The notes under the pieces: generated by a model
Databases searched by the model: none
Seen by the model: the letters and a program-made list of their open reading frames with translations, nothing else
Told to the model about the DNA's origin: nothing
Shown here: positions 1 to 7,546 of the stretch, in pieces
How the letters are laid out: every line of letters starts with the position of its first letter
Numbering within the stretch: the stretch's first letter is position 1
Source of the DNA: Paractinoplanes aksuensis
GTDB lineage: Bacteria > Actinomycetota > Actinomycetes > Mycobacteriales > Micromonosporaceae
Reading direction: 5' to 3'
DNA length: 64,000 bases
Assembly (NCBI RefSeq): GCF_024137025.1
Contig: NZ_JAMYJR010000060.1
Span: 1-64,000 of the forward strand
Translations under genes and position numbers: made by a program

Positions 1-117
1 TCAGCATCAAACGCACGGCGGGCATCCTGTCCCACCAAACCACCAAGATCAAATGCTACGACCGGCTGAACTCGCCGTGCTCTGATACTCGCTCTGACGA
101 TTGTCACGACCTATCGG
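1..117. other. left edge, no supported gene
   Basis: These bases lie downstream of the first IclR gene and run off the window. One forward frame stays open here, but it continues without any change of character through the antisense of the IclR gene. Nothing in it resembles a known protein, so no gene is called. It could be the end of a gene whose body lies outside the window. Confidence 0.3.
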
Positions 118-912
118 TCAGCTGGCTAGGCGGACGCCGACCGGGGGGACGTGGCCCAGCGAGGATTGCAGGGTTCGGCTTATGTCGGCGCCGACGGCCC
201 ACAGGGCTCGGACTGCCTGTTGGTCGTCGCGGCGGGATACGTCGAGGGTTACTGATACTGCGGCCACCACCTGCAGTGGGCCGCCCAGGGTGATCGGGAC
301 GGCGTACGTTCGGTAGCCTTCGACGCACTCTTCGTGTTCTTCGGCCCAGCTGCGGTCGCGGATCGAGGCGACCTGGGCTCGTAGTTGTTTGCTGGTTTTG
401 ACGCTGTGCCGGGTGCGGGGAGTGACCTGGCCCTGGTCGAGCAGGGACATCGTGTGTTCGGCCTCGGGGCTGTGGGCCAGGAAGAGTTTGCCGGAGGCGC
501 TGAACCAGATCGGCATGCGCATGCCGGCCGCCGTGCTCATGCGGGTGTCGCGGCGGCCCGCCAGGCGTTCCAGCAGCAGGCTGTCGTGGCCGTCGCGCAC
601 CGCCAGATGGACCGCCGCCTTGGTGACCGAGTGCAGGTCGAGCAGGGCGGGGCGGGCCAGGCGGCGCAGGTTGGCCGGGCCGGGCACCAGCTGCCCGAGT
701 TCGAACATGCGCCAGCCCAGCTGGTAGCCGTCGGCCACCCGGTCGAGCAGGCTCAGCTCGACCAGCTCCTGGGCCAGGCGGTACGCGGTGGCCTTGGGGA
801 TGCCGGAGCGGCGGCTGAGGTCGGTGAGGCCCAGCGTCGGGCGGTTGCCGTCGAAGGCCGACAGCAGCAGCTTGGCCTTGCCCAGCACCGAGGGCGGGTG
901 GCTGTTCGGCAT
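118..912 (-). CDS. IclR-family transcriptional regulator
   Basis: This 264-residue DNA-binding repressor or activator has the IclR layout: an N-terminal winged helix-turn-helix (about residues 8-65, recognition helix around KATAYRLAQEL) followed by an effector-binding domain. The ATG at 912 is chosen because GGAGG lies 5 nt upstream; an earlier in-frame ATG at 1002 would read through the operator. A perfect 18-bp palindrome at 927-944 overlaps its leader and suggests autoregulation. It is close in sequence to the second IclR gene at 25745 (both share SVLGK and a RLxQELV helix). From position it probably controls the amide/amine operon starting at 1763. Its effector is unknown. Confidence 0.9.
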   Translation of the reverse strand: MPNSHPPSVLGKAKLLLSAFDGNRPTLGLTDLSRRSGIPKATAYRLAQELVELSLLDRVADGYQLGWRMFELGQLVPGPANLRRLARPALLDLHSVTKAAVHLAVRDGHDSLLLERLAGRRDTRMSTAAGMRMPIWFSASGKLFLAHSPEAEHTMSLLDQGQVTPRTRHSVKTSKQLRAQVASIRDRSWAEEHEECVEGYRTYAVPITLGGPLQVVAAVSVTLDVSRRDDQQAVRALWAVGADISRTLQSSLGHVPPVGVRLAS

Positions 913-926
913 CGCGGCCTCCTCGT

Positions 927-944
927 GTTGTCCACTTGGACAAC
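927..944. promoter_or_regulatory. perfect 18-bp operator palindrome
   Basis: GTTGTCCA-CT-TGGACAAC has two perfect 8-nt arms around a 2-nt centre. It sits 15 nt upstream of the IclR start codon, where a bound regulator would block its transcription or translation start. The length and position suit an IclR-family autoregulatory operator. Binding by this protein is inference. Confidence 0.65.
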
Positions 945-1028
945 AGCGATTCTGATCCCGACCGGGGGCCGGTGTCCAGGGCTGGATGTAAAACCTCGGC
1001 AACTTATGTTTCCGCTGGGTGCGAGCTT

Positions 1029-1045
1029 GGACCGCTCACTGGACC
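1029..1045. promoter_or_regulatory. imperfect dyad between IclR and TetR genes
   Basis: GGACCGCTCACTGGACC is a partial dyad and matches the dyad at 1703-1719 at 13 of 17 positions. It lies 44 nt ahead of the TetR start at 1089, in the divergent IclR/TetR intergenic region. Read on the opposite strand it also resembles the 17-bp motif of the aromatic island (19341, 37421). It is probably a regulator-binding site, but which of the two regulators uses it cannot be told from sequence. Confidence 0.4.
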
Positions 1046-1088
1046 CTGTTGTTACGCCGTCTCGACGCCGGTGGCGACACTGTCCGGC

Positions 1089-1700
1089 ATGGCGAAGAGC
1101 GAGATCACCGTCGATGATCCTGCTATGACTGACGCGCACGTTCCCCGGCAGGTCGACGCCGGGCGGGCCAGCACGCGGGAGCAGTTGCTCGACGCGGCCA
1201 TCCACATTGCCGGCTCCCTGGGGCCGGACAAGGTCACCTATCGCTCGGTGGGCGCGCAGGCGGGCATGTCGCACAGTCTCGTCCGGTTCTATTTCGGCAC
1301 CCGGGAGGCCCTGCTCAGCCAGGCCTTCGAACGGGCCGCGCGCCGTGACGCGGCCGAGGCCGGACTGTTCGCGCGCGACCTCGAGTCGTTCGCGGCGGGG
1401 CTGGTCCGCACGATCAGTGAGGGACCGGACCGGCAGCTCATCCAGTACGACTATCTGCTGCGGGCCGTGCGCGGCGGGGGTCCGCTGGGGCCGGTGACCG
1501 AGCTCTACGACTACTACATCGACCAGGTCGCCGGCACCCTGGCCGGGCTCGGCATCGACGACCCGGACGGCACCCTGGCCACCCTGGTCTTCGCCGCCCT
1601 GGACGGGCTCGTGCTGCAGCATGCGATCTATCGTCGGGGCGAGCGCACCGAGCAGGCCCTGGCCGAGCTGCGCCGGGTGCTGGCCACTCGGGTGAAGTAG
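1089..1700 (+). CDS. TetR-family transcriptional regulator
   Basis: This 203-residue protein has a TetR N-terminal helix-turn-helix: REQLLDAAIHIAG, then VTYRSVGAQAGMSHSLVRFYFGTREALL, the usual region running into the FYF/YYH-F motif. A helical ligand-binding domain follows. The start is uncertain: ATG 1089 and ATG 1125 are both in frame and neither has a clear ribosome-binding site. It is divergent from the IclR gene and lies 62 nt upstream of the dimethylformamidase-like gene, so it is a second candidate regulator of that operon. A 17-bp dyad directly follows its stop codon. The ligand is unknown. Confidence 0.85.
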   Translation: MAKSEITVDDPAMTDAHVPRQVDAGRASTREQLLDAAIHIAGSLGPDKVTYRSVGAQAGMSHSLVRFYFGTREALLSQAFERAARRDAAEAGLFARDLESFAAGLVRTISEGPDRQLIQYDYLLRAVRGGGPLGPVTELYDYYIDQVAGTLAGLGIDDPDGTLATLVFAALDGLVLQHAIYRRGERTEQALAELRRVLATRVK

Positions 1701-1702
1701 GC

Positions 1703-1719
1703 GGTCCGGTCACCAGACC
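1703..1719. promoter_or_regulatory. 17-bp operator dyad ahead of the amide/amine operon
   Basis: GGTCCGGTCACCAGACC is symmetric about a central C with a single mismatched pair. It fills the short gap between the TetR gene and the dimethylformamidase-like gene, the expected place for an operator. It matches the site at 36626-36642 (GTTCCGGTCACCGAACC) at 14 of 17 positions, which links the two catabolic regions. It could be bound by the TetR or by either IclR protein. Confidence 0.5.
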
Positions 1720-1762
1720 TACCGCATTGTCCGGCCGAGGGCTCGGGGCGAGGGTGAGCCCC

Positions 1763-3877
1763 ATGAACATCATCGGGTACACCGACCGGCTCAGTTACCG
1801 GCCCGGCGAGACTGTTCACGCCCGCTTCAGCACCACCGCCGACAGCTTCACGGCGCGGCTGGTGCGGTTGTTCAACGGCGACCCCCACCCGCTCGGCCCG
1901 GGCGTGGACATCCGGGACGTCGCTTCGCCGCTCGACGGGCAGACTTTCGCGGGCCGGGTGCAGCCGATCCGGGCCGGCTCGTGCCTCGCGATCGCCGAGT
2001 CGCCGCTCGACGGCCGCGACGTACATCTGAGCTTCTGGGCCCGGCCCACGCTGGTCCCGTGCCCGCACCCGCAGACCCTGGTCGCGCTGGGGGACACGGT
2101 CGAGCTGGCCATCACCGCCGAGGGGCGCTGGGCGCTGGGAACGGCGGAGTCGGCCGGTGCGGTCGACCCGCAGCGGTGGTATCACGTCACGCTGACGGTC
2201 GGCGGTGGCACGGCCCGCGCGGTCATCTCGTCACCGCACCTCGATGACGTCGACCTGTCGGTGGCGGCCGAGCAGCCGGAGCGGCTCGGGCTCACGTTCG
2301 CGGCCCGCCCGGACGGCGACTGGTTCACCGGCTTCTTCAACGGGCGCATCGAGTCGCCGGTGCTCGAGGGCCTGGCCGAATGGGACTTCGGCCCTTCCCG
2401 TACGCCCCGGCAGGTCGCCAACCGGCTCGGTGCCACCTTCGCCGGTCGCACCCACAACTTCCCGCTGCGGGCCTGCCTCGGCCACGCCGGCGCGGGTGAC
2501 GACGCCGACCCCCGGCTCAGTCCCGAGTCGTACCGGACCATCCACTTCCACGACGACGACCTGGACGACGCCCGCTGGTCCGACGACCTGACCCTCGACC
2601 TGACCGGCGACCTGCCCAGCGGCGTCTACGGCGTCGCGGTGACCGCGGCCGACGGCACCGAGGACACGTTGCCGTTCGTGGTGGCGCCGCTGGAACCCAC
2701 CGCACCGGTGCTGCTCGTGCTGCCCACGCTGAGTTACCTGGCCTACAGCTGCGAGCACGTGATGGCCGACCCCGGTTCGCGCGACTATCTCAGGGGCGTC
2801 GGCGTGGCCGACGTGCCCGAGTTCGGCGGTAACAAGCACGACCGCTATCTGCTGGCCGAGGGCCTGCGCAGCCTTTACGACGTACACACCGACGGTTCTG
2901 GGTATTGCTTCACCTCGACCCGGAAACCTCTGCCCAACGTGCGGCACGACCACCGCTGGGCCGCCGTCGCCGGTGGCGACACGTCGGCCCACCAGTTCAG
3001 CGCCGACCTGCACATCGTGGCCTGGCTGACCCAGCAGGGCTACGACTTCGACGTGGTCACCGACGAGGAGGTGCACGCGGGCGGGGCCGAACTGCTCGGC
3101 CGCTACCGCGTCGTGCTGACCGGTAGTCACCCCGAGTATCCGACGACAACGATGTTCCGGGCCTACCAGTCCTATCTCGACACCGGTGGGCGGCTGATGT
3201 ATCTGGGCGGCAACGGTTTCTACTGGGTCACCGCGATCGACCCCGAAGAGGGCCACACCATCGAGATCCGGCGGACGGCCGGGATCCGGGCCTGGCAACC
3301 GGAACCGGGGGAGTGGCATTTCCTGACCACCGGCGAGCTGGGCGGCCTGTGGCGCACGCGGGGCATCCCGCCGCAGCGACTCGTCGGCGTGGGCATGGCC
3401 TCGCAAGGCTTCGACCTCAACCGCCCGTACGACGTGAAGGTCGATGTGGCCGACCCGCGCTGGTCGTTCGTGTTCGAGGGTACCGAGCGGCCCGGCGACC
3501 GGATCGGTGACTTCGCGTCGATGGTGAACGGCTCGGGCGCGGCCGGCGTCGAGATCGACCGGGCCGACACCGCGCTCGGCACCTCGCACGACGCCGTGAT
3601 CCTGGCCTCGGCGACGGGCTTCAGCCGGTCGTACGGGCTGGATCCGATCGAGGTCGCGCTGCCCGACGGCTGTTACGACGGGCCGACCAGCGACAAGGTG
3701 CGGGCCGACCTGGTGCTCGAACCCAAACCGGAGCAGGGCGCCGTCTTCTCGGTGTCGAGCATCGCGTGGTGCGGCTCGCTGCTCGTCGACGGCGGGAAGA
3801 ACGACGTCTCCCGGATCACGCGCAACGTGCTGCAGACCTTTCTGACGCAAGACCGGCTGCCCTTCAACCACAACTGA
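1763..3877 (+). CDS. N,N-dimethylformamidase large-subunit-like protein
   Basis: This 704-residue protein resembles the large subunit of N,N-dimethylformamidase, which hydrolyses N-substituted formamides to formate and an amine in the cytoplasm. Its N-terminal part looks like a concanavalin-type (LamG-like) beta-sandwich (about residues 120-210, WYHVTLTVGGG). The C-terminal half carries the family core, including LPTLSYLAYSCEH, NKHDRYLL and GRLMYLGGNGFYWVT. Known enzymes bind iron through two Tyr and one Glu; I could not assign those residues. No separate small-subunit gene is present, which is unusual if it is a true DMFase. It heads the operon, 12 nt before the amine oxidase. ATG 1763 follows a weak GGGTGAG. 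The real substrate may be another amide. Confidence 0.8.
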   Translation: MNIIGYTDRLSYRPGETVHARFSTTADSFTARLVRLFNGDPHPLGPGVDIRDVASPLDGQTFAGRVQPIRAGSCLAIAESPLDGRDVHLSFWARPTLVPCPHPQTLVALGDTVELAITAEGRWALGTAESAGAVDPQRWYHVTLTVGGGTARAVISSPHLDDVDLSVAAEQPERLGLTFAARPDGDWFTGFFNGRIESPVLEGLAEWDFGPSRTPRQVANRLGATFAGRTHNFPLRACLGHAGAGDDADPRLSPESYRTIHFHDDDLDDARWSDDLTLDLTGDLPSGVYGVAVTAADGTEDTLPFVVAPLEPTAPVLLVLPTLSYLAYSCEHVMADPGSRDYLRGVGVADVPEFGGNKHDRYLLAEGLRSLYDVHTDGSGYCFTSTRKPLPNVRHDHRWAAVAGGDTSAHQFSADLHIVAWLTQQGYDFDVVTDEEVHAGGAELLGRYRVVLTGSHPEYPTTTMFRAYQSYLDTGGRLMYLGGNGFYWVTAIDPEEGHTIEIRRTAGIRAWQPEPGEWHFLTTGELGGLWRTRGIPPQRLVGVGMASQGFDLNRPYDVKVDVADPRWSFVFEGTERPGDRIGDFASMVNGSGAAGVEIDRADTALGTSHDAVILASATGFSRSYGLDPIEVALPDGCYDGPTSDKVRADLVLEPKPEQGAVFSVSSIAWCGSLLVDGGKNDVSRITRNVLQTFLTQDRLPFNHN

Positions 3878-3889
3878 GAGGACACGGCC

Positions 3890-5776
3890 ATGCGCCATCC
3901 TTTGTTCGACGCCCTGACCGCCGACGAGATCAGCCGGGTGGCGGCCGCGATCCGGGCCGAGGGGATCGGGGGGACCCGCCCCGGCTTCACCTCCGTGTTC
4001 ACCGACGAGCCGGACAAACACCAGCTGCGGGCCGGGCAGACGCCGCCGCGCCGGGCCCGGGCGATGATTCTCGACCGGGACACCGCCGGCACCTTCGACG
4101 TGGTCGTCGACGTGGACGCGGGCAAGGTCGTCTCGAGCACCCCGATCACCGACGGCTCGGCCCCCGTGCTGCTGCAGGAGTTCGAGCTGGCCCCCGAGCT
4201 CATCAAGCAGGACCCGCGCTACCGCGAAGCGCTGGCCAAGCGCGGCATCACCGACATGGACAAGGTGCAGATCGATCCCTGGGGCGTCGGCAACATGGGC
4301 GACGTGCCGGTCGACGGTCGCCGCATGGCCGGGTCGGTCTCGTACTACCGCCACTTCCCGGACGACAACGGGTACGCCCACCCGATCGAGGGCGTCGTGG
4401 CCGTCGTCGACCTGCAAGCGCGGCAGGTCGTGGCCGTACACGACTTCGGCGTACGCCCGATGAACCCGCTCGAAGCGAACTACACGGCCGACGCCAACCA
4501 GCCGATGCGTACGGACATCGCGCCTCTGGAGATCACCCAGCCCGAGGGGGTCGGGTTCCGGCTCGACGGGCCCGAGCTGACCTGGCAGAAGTGGCGCTTC
4601 CGGATCGGCATGCACCCGCTCGAAGGGCTGGTGCTGCACGCCGTCGAGTACCGCGACGGCGAGGACTACCGCTCGATCATGCACCGCGGCTCGCTGGCCG
4701 AGATGGTCGTGCCCTACGGCGACCCGTCGTCCGAGCACTTCTGGCGCAGCGCCTTCGACGTCGGCGAGTTCGGGCTGGGCAAGCTGGCCAACTCGCTGCG
4801 GCTGGGCTGCGACTGCCTGGGCGAGATCGTCTACATGGACGCGGTGCTGGCCGGCGAGGACGGCGAACCGGTGACGATCGAGAACGCGATCTGCATCCAC
4901 GAGGAGGACGACGGCATCCTCTGGAAGCACACCGACTGGGTGACCGGGAAGGTCGACGTCCGCCGCTCGCGCCGGCTGGTGGTCAGCTTCATCGCCACCG
5001 TCGGCAACTACCACTACGGCTTCTTCTGGTACTTCTACCAGGACGCCTCGATCCAGATGGAGATCAAGCTGCTGGGCATCGTGCAGACGCGCGCGGTGGC
5101 CGAGGGGGAGCCGACGCCGCACGGCACGCCGGTCAGCGAGAACCTCGTGGCGACCTACCACCAGCACCTGTTCTCGTTCCGCCTCGACATGGAGGTCGAC
5201 GGCTGGCAGAACACCGTCGTGCAGAACGACGCCTACAGCCCGCCGGTCGGCCCGGAGAACCCGCACGGCAACGCGATCGGCGTCCGCCGCACCGTGATCG
5301 GCACCGAGAACGCGGGCGACTGGGTCACCAACACGCAGAGCTCCCGCAACTGGACAGTGGTCAACCGCGGCAAGACCAACCGCTGGGGTACGCCCGTGGG
5401 GTACAAGTTCCTGCCGGGCTGGAGCTCGGCGACCATGCTGGCGCAGCCACCCTCACTGATCGCCGAGCGCGCCGGGTTCGCCACCCGCAACATGTGGGTG
5501 ACCCCGTACCGGCCGGACGAGATGCGGTCGGCGGGGGAGTACCCCAACCAGAGCCGCTCGGGCGACGGCCTGCCCCGATGGACGAAGCAGGACCGGCCGA
5601 CCGAGGACACCGACGTCGTGCTGTGGCACACCCTCGGCGTCACCCACATCCCGCGGGCCGAGGACTGGCCGGTCATGCCGGTCGAGAAGGCCGGGTTCCA
5701 CTTGCTGCCGGTCAACTTCTTCGACCGGAACCCGGCGCTGGACGTGCCGCCCACCGAGGCGAAGCGCTGCCACTGA
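3890..5776 (+). CDS. copper amine oxidase (topaquinone-dependent)
   Basis: This 628-residue primary-amine oxidase would convert R-CH2-NH2 to the aldehyde with release of ammonia and H2O2. Key residues are visible at the spacing of the Arthrobacter enzyme: catalytic base Asp290 (FDVGEFG), topaquinone precursor Tyr374 (TVGNYHYGFFW), copper ligands His424 and His426 (YHQHLF) and His586 (GVTHIPR-EDWPVMP). Oddly, the residue after the cofactor Tyr is His, where the family normally has Asp or Glu. Start ATG 3890 follows GAGAGGA. The gene lies between an amidase-type hydrolase and further amidases, so it probably oxidises the amine they release; the aldehyde dehydrogenase at 9129 would take the product. 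Confidence 0.93.
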   Translation: MRHPLFDALTADEISRVAAAIRAEGIGGTRPGFTSVFTDEPDKHQLRAGQTPPRRARAMILDRDTAGTFDVVVDVDAGKVVSSTPITDGSAPVLLQEFELAPELIKQDPRYREALAKRGITDMDKVQIDPWGVGNMGDVPVDGRRMAGSVSYYRHFPDDNGYAHPIEGVVAVVDLQARQVVAVHDFGVRPMNPLEANYTADANQPMRTDIAPLEITQPEGVGFRLDGPELTWQKWRFRIGMHPLEGLVLHAVEYRDGEDYRSIMHRGSLAEMVVPYGDPSSEHFWRSAFDVGEFGLGKLANSLRLGCDCLGEIVYMDAVLAGEDGEPVTIENAICIHEEDDGILWKHTDWVTGKVDVRRSRRLVVSFIATVGNYHYGFFWYFYQDASIQMEIKLLGIVQTRAVAEGEPTPHGTPVSENLVATYHQHLFSFRLDMEVDGWQNTVVQNDAYSPPVGPENPHGNAIGVRRTVIGTENAGDWVTNTQSSRNWTVVNRGKTNRWGTPVGYKFLPGWSSATMLAQPPSLIAERAGFATRNMWVTPYRPDEMRSAGEYPNQSRSGDGLPRWTKQDRPTEDTDVVLWHTLGVTHIPRAEDWPVMPVEKAGFHLLPVNFFDRNPALDVPPTEAKRCH

Positions 5777-6147
5777 TGGGCCGCCTCACCACCGCGGTCG
5801 CCGTCGCCTGCGTGGGCCTGCACGTCATCGTGCTGGCCCGCGGCGGCGCCGGGATGCTGGCCATGACGGCGCCGATGCTGACCCTGTCGGCGCTGTGCCT
5901 GCTGTGCGCGGTCCGGGCCCGCGACCACGTCGAGCACCTGACGATGGTCGCCACCGCCGTCGCCATGGCCGGCCTGCACCTGCTCACCGGCCACGACGAC
6001 CCGCTCATGCAGGCCGCGGTCGGCCTGGCCGGGGTGCAGGCGGTGCTCGCCCTCGTGGGCCTGCGGACCGGTCACCGGAACGCCACGCGAGCCATCCGGC
6101 CCTTCGCGCTCGACGATGCGAGGACCCCCACCGAAGGGATCCGTTGA
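5776..6147 (+). CDS. small membrane protein of the amine operon
   Basis: This 123-residue protein begins at an ATG that overlaps the amine oxidase stop (TGATG), so it is translationally coupled. It has about four hydrophobic stretches (AVAVACVGLHVIVLA, LTLSALCLLCAV, MVATAVAMAGLHLL, AAVGLAGVQAVLALVGL) and a polar C-terminal tail. I recognise no family. A role as a small membrane partner of the amine oxidase, or in substrate entry, is possible from position only. Confidence 0.7.
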   Translation: MGRLTTAVAVACVGLHVIVLARGGAGMLAMTAPMLTLSALCLLCAVRARDHVEHLTMVATAVAMAGLHLLTGHDDPLMQAAVGLAGVQAVLALVGLRTGHRNATRAIRPFALDDARTPTEGIR

Positions 6148-6148
6148 C

Positions 6149-7546
6149 GTGACCCACGAAGACGCCACGGCCCTGGCCGCGCTCGTCGCCACCGGCCAGG
6201 CCAGCCCGACCGAGCTGGTCACGGCCGCGATCGGGCGGATCGAGGAGCTCGACGGCCGGCTCAACGCGGTCGTCCACCGCCGGTTCGAGCAGGCCCTCGA
6301 GGAGGCGGCCGGGCCGCTGCCGGACGGCCCGTTCCGCGGTGTTCCCATCGTGCTCAAGGATCTGCGCAGCGGCAGCGCCGGCGACCCCGACTATCAGGGC
6401 AACGCCTTCCTGCGCGATGTCGACCACCGTGCCGCGCACGACGCCCACGTGACGGCTGGTCTGCGGCGGGCCGGGTTCGTCATTCTCGGACGCACCAACA
6501 CCCCCGAGTTCGGGCTCGTATCGACGACCGAACCGAAGGCGTTCGGCCCGACCCGGAACCCGTGGGACCTGACCCGCTCGCCGGGCGGGTCATCCGGGGG
6601 CTCGGCCGTGGCCGTCGCCACCGGGATGGTGCCGCTGGCCCAGGGCACCGACGGCGGCGGCTCGCTGCGCATGCCGTCCGCGCACTGCGGGGTGTTCGGC
6701 TTCAAGAGCAGCCGGGGCCGGGTCAGCGCCGGACCCGACGAGGGCGACGCGCTGGCCGCCCACAACGTCTACGGCGTCATCACCCGCAGCGTGCGCGACA
6801 GCGCGGCCGTCCTCGACGCGATCGCCGGCGAGCACAGCGGCGACCCGGTGGTGGCGCCGCGCCCGGCCACGACGTTCCTCGACGCCGTGACTGCCGCGCC
6901 GGGCTCGTTGCGGATCGGGGTGATGCTGGTCGACGACGTGAACGGCTACCCGGTCGACCCGCGGGTGAACGCGGTCGTGCGGCGGATGGCCGACCGGCTG
7001 ACCGCGCTCGGCCACCGCGTCGAGGAGGCGTACCCGGCCGCGATGACCGACCCCGCGTACCTCGAGCACTGGCTGGGCCTGCTCAGCCCCAGCGTCACCG
7101 TGCTGATGGACGACCTGGCCGCCCAAGCCGGGCGGCCGTTGCGCCGCGACGAGTTCGAGGAGGTGACGTGGTGGTGGGCCGATCAGGGGGCGAAGGTGTC
7201 CGCGGCCGACTACGTACGCCACGAGACCTGGCGCGACGACTTCCGGCGCCGGATGGCCGCGTGGTGGACCGGCGGCTTCGACCTGCTGTTGAGTCCGGTG
7301 GTGCCCAACCCGCCCCCTGAGCTGGGCGTCTTCGACGGCCCGGACGGGATCCGGAAGTCGATCGACATCCTCTGCTTCACGCCGCAGTTCAACACCACCG
7401 GCCAGCCGGCCATGGCGGTGCCGGCTTCGCTTCCGTCGGAAGGGCTCCCGATCGGCGTGCAGTTCGCTGCCGCCTATGGCCGCGAGGAGTTGCTGTTCTC
7501 GCTGGCCGGGCAGCTCGAGGCCGCGCACCCGTGGACCGGGGCATGA
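6149..7546 (+). CDS. amidase-signature hydrolase 1
   Basis: This 465-residue amidase hydrolyses a carboxamide to acid plus amine or ammonia. The Ser-cisSer-Lys triad is visible: Lys70 (VLKD), cis-Ser148 in SPGGSSGGSA and nucleophile Ser172 in DGGGSLRMPSA. GTG 6149 is chosen because GAAGGGA lies about 8 nt upstream; an upstream in-frame ATG at 6116 lies inside the preceding gene. It overlaps the second amidase by an ATGA. The two amidases differ in sequence and may act on different amides, or one may serve a downstream step. Confidence 0.92.
   Translation: MTHEDATALAALVATGQASPTELVTAAIGRIEELDGRLNAVVHRRFEQALEEAAGPLPDGPFRGVPIVLKDLRSGSAGDPDYQGNAFLRDVDHRAAHDAHVTAGLRRAGFVILGRTNTPEFGLVSTTEPKAFGPTRNPWDLTRSPGGSSGGSAVAVATGMVPLAQGTDGGGSLRMPSAHCGVFGFKSSRGRVSAGPDEGDALAAHNVYGVITRSVRDSAAVLDAIAGEHSGDPVVAPRPATTFLDAVTAAPGSLRIGVMLVDDVNGYPVDPRVNAVVRRMADRLTALGHRVEEAYPAAMTDPAYLEHWLGLLSPSVTVLMDDLAAQAGRPLRRDEFEEVTWWWADQGAKVSAADYVRHETWRDDFRRRMAAWWTGGFDLLLSPVVPNPPPELGVFDGPDGIRKSIDILCFTPQFNTTGQPAMAVPASLPSEGLPIGVQFAAAYGREELLFSLAGQLEAAHPWTGA

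Noticed and set aside
1..117. Possible end of a transposase or other gene at the left edge
   Set aside because: A short open frame exists but has no recognisable motif and continues as a shadow of the IclR gene.
2231..5266. Long open minus-strand frame (1011 residues) opposite the DMFase-like and amine oxidase genes
   Set aside because: It is rich in Val, Asp, Gly, His and Arg with no domain, and mirrors the codon bias of the real genes on the other strand. High GC keeps antisense frames open.
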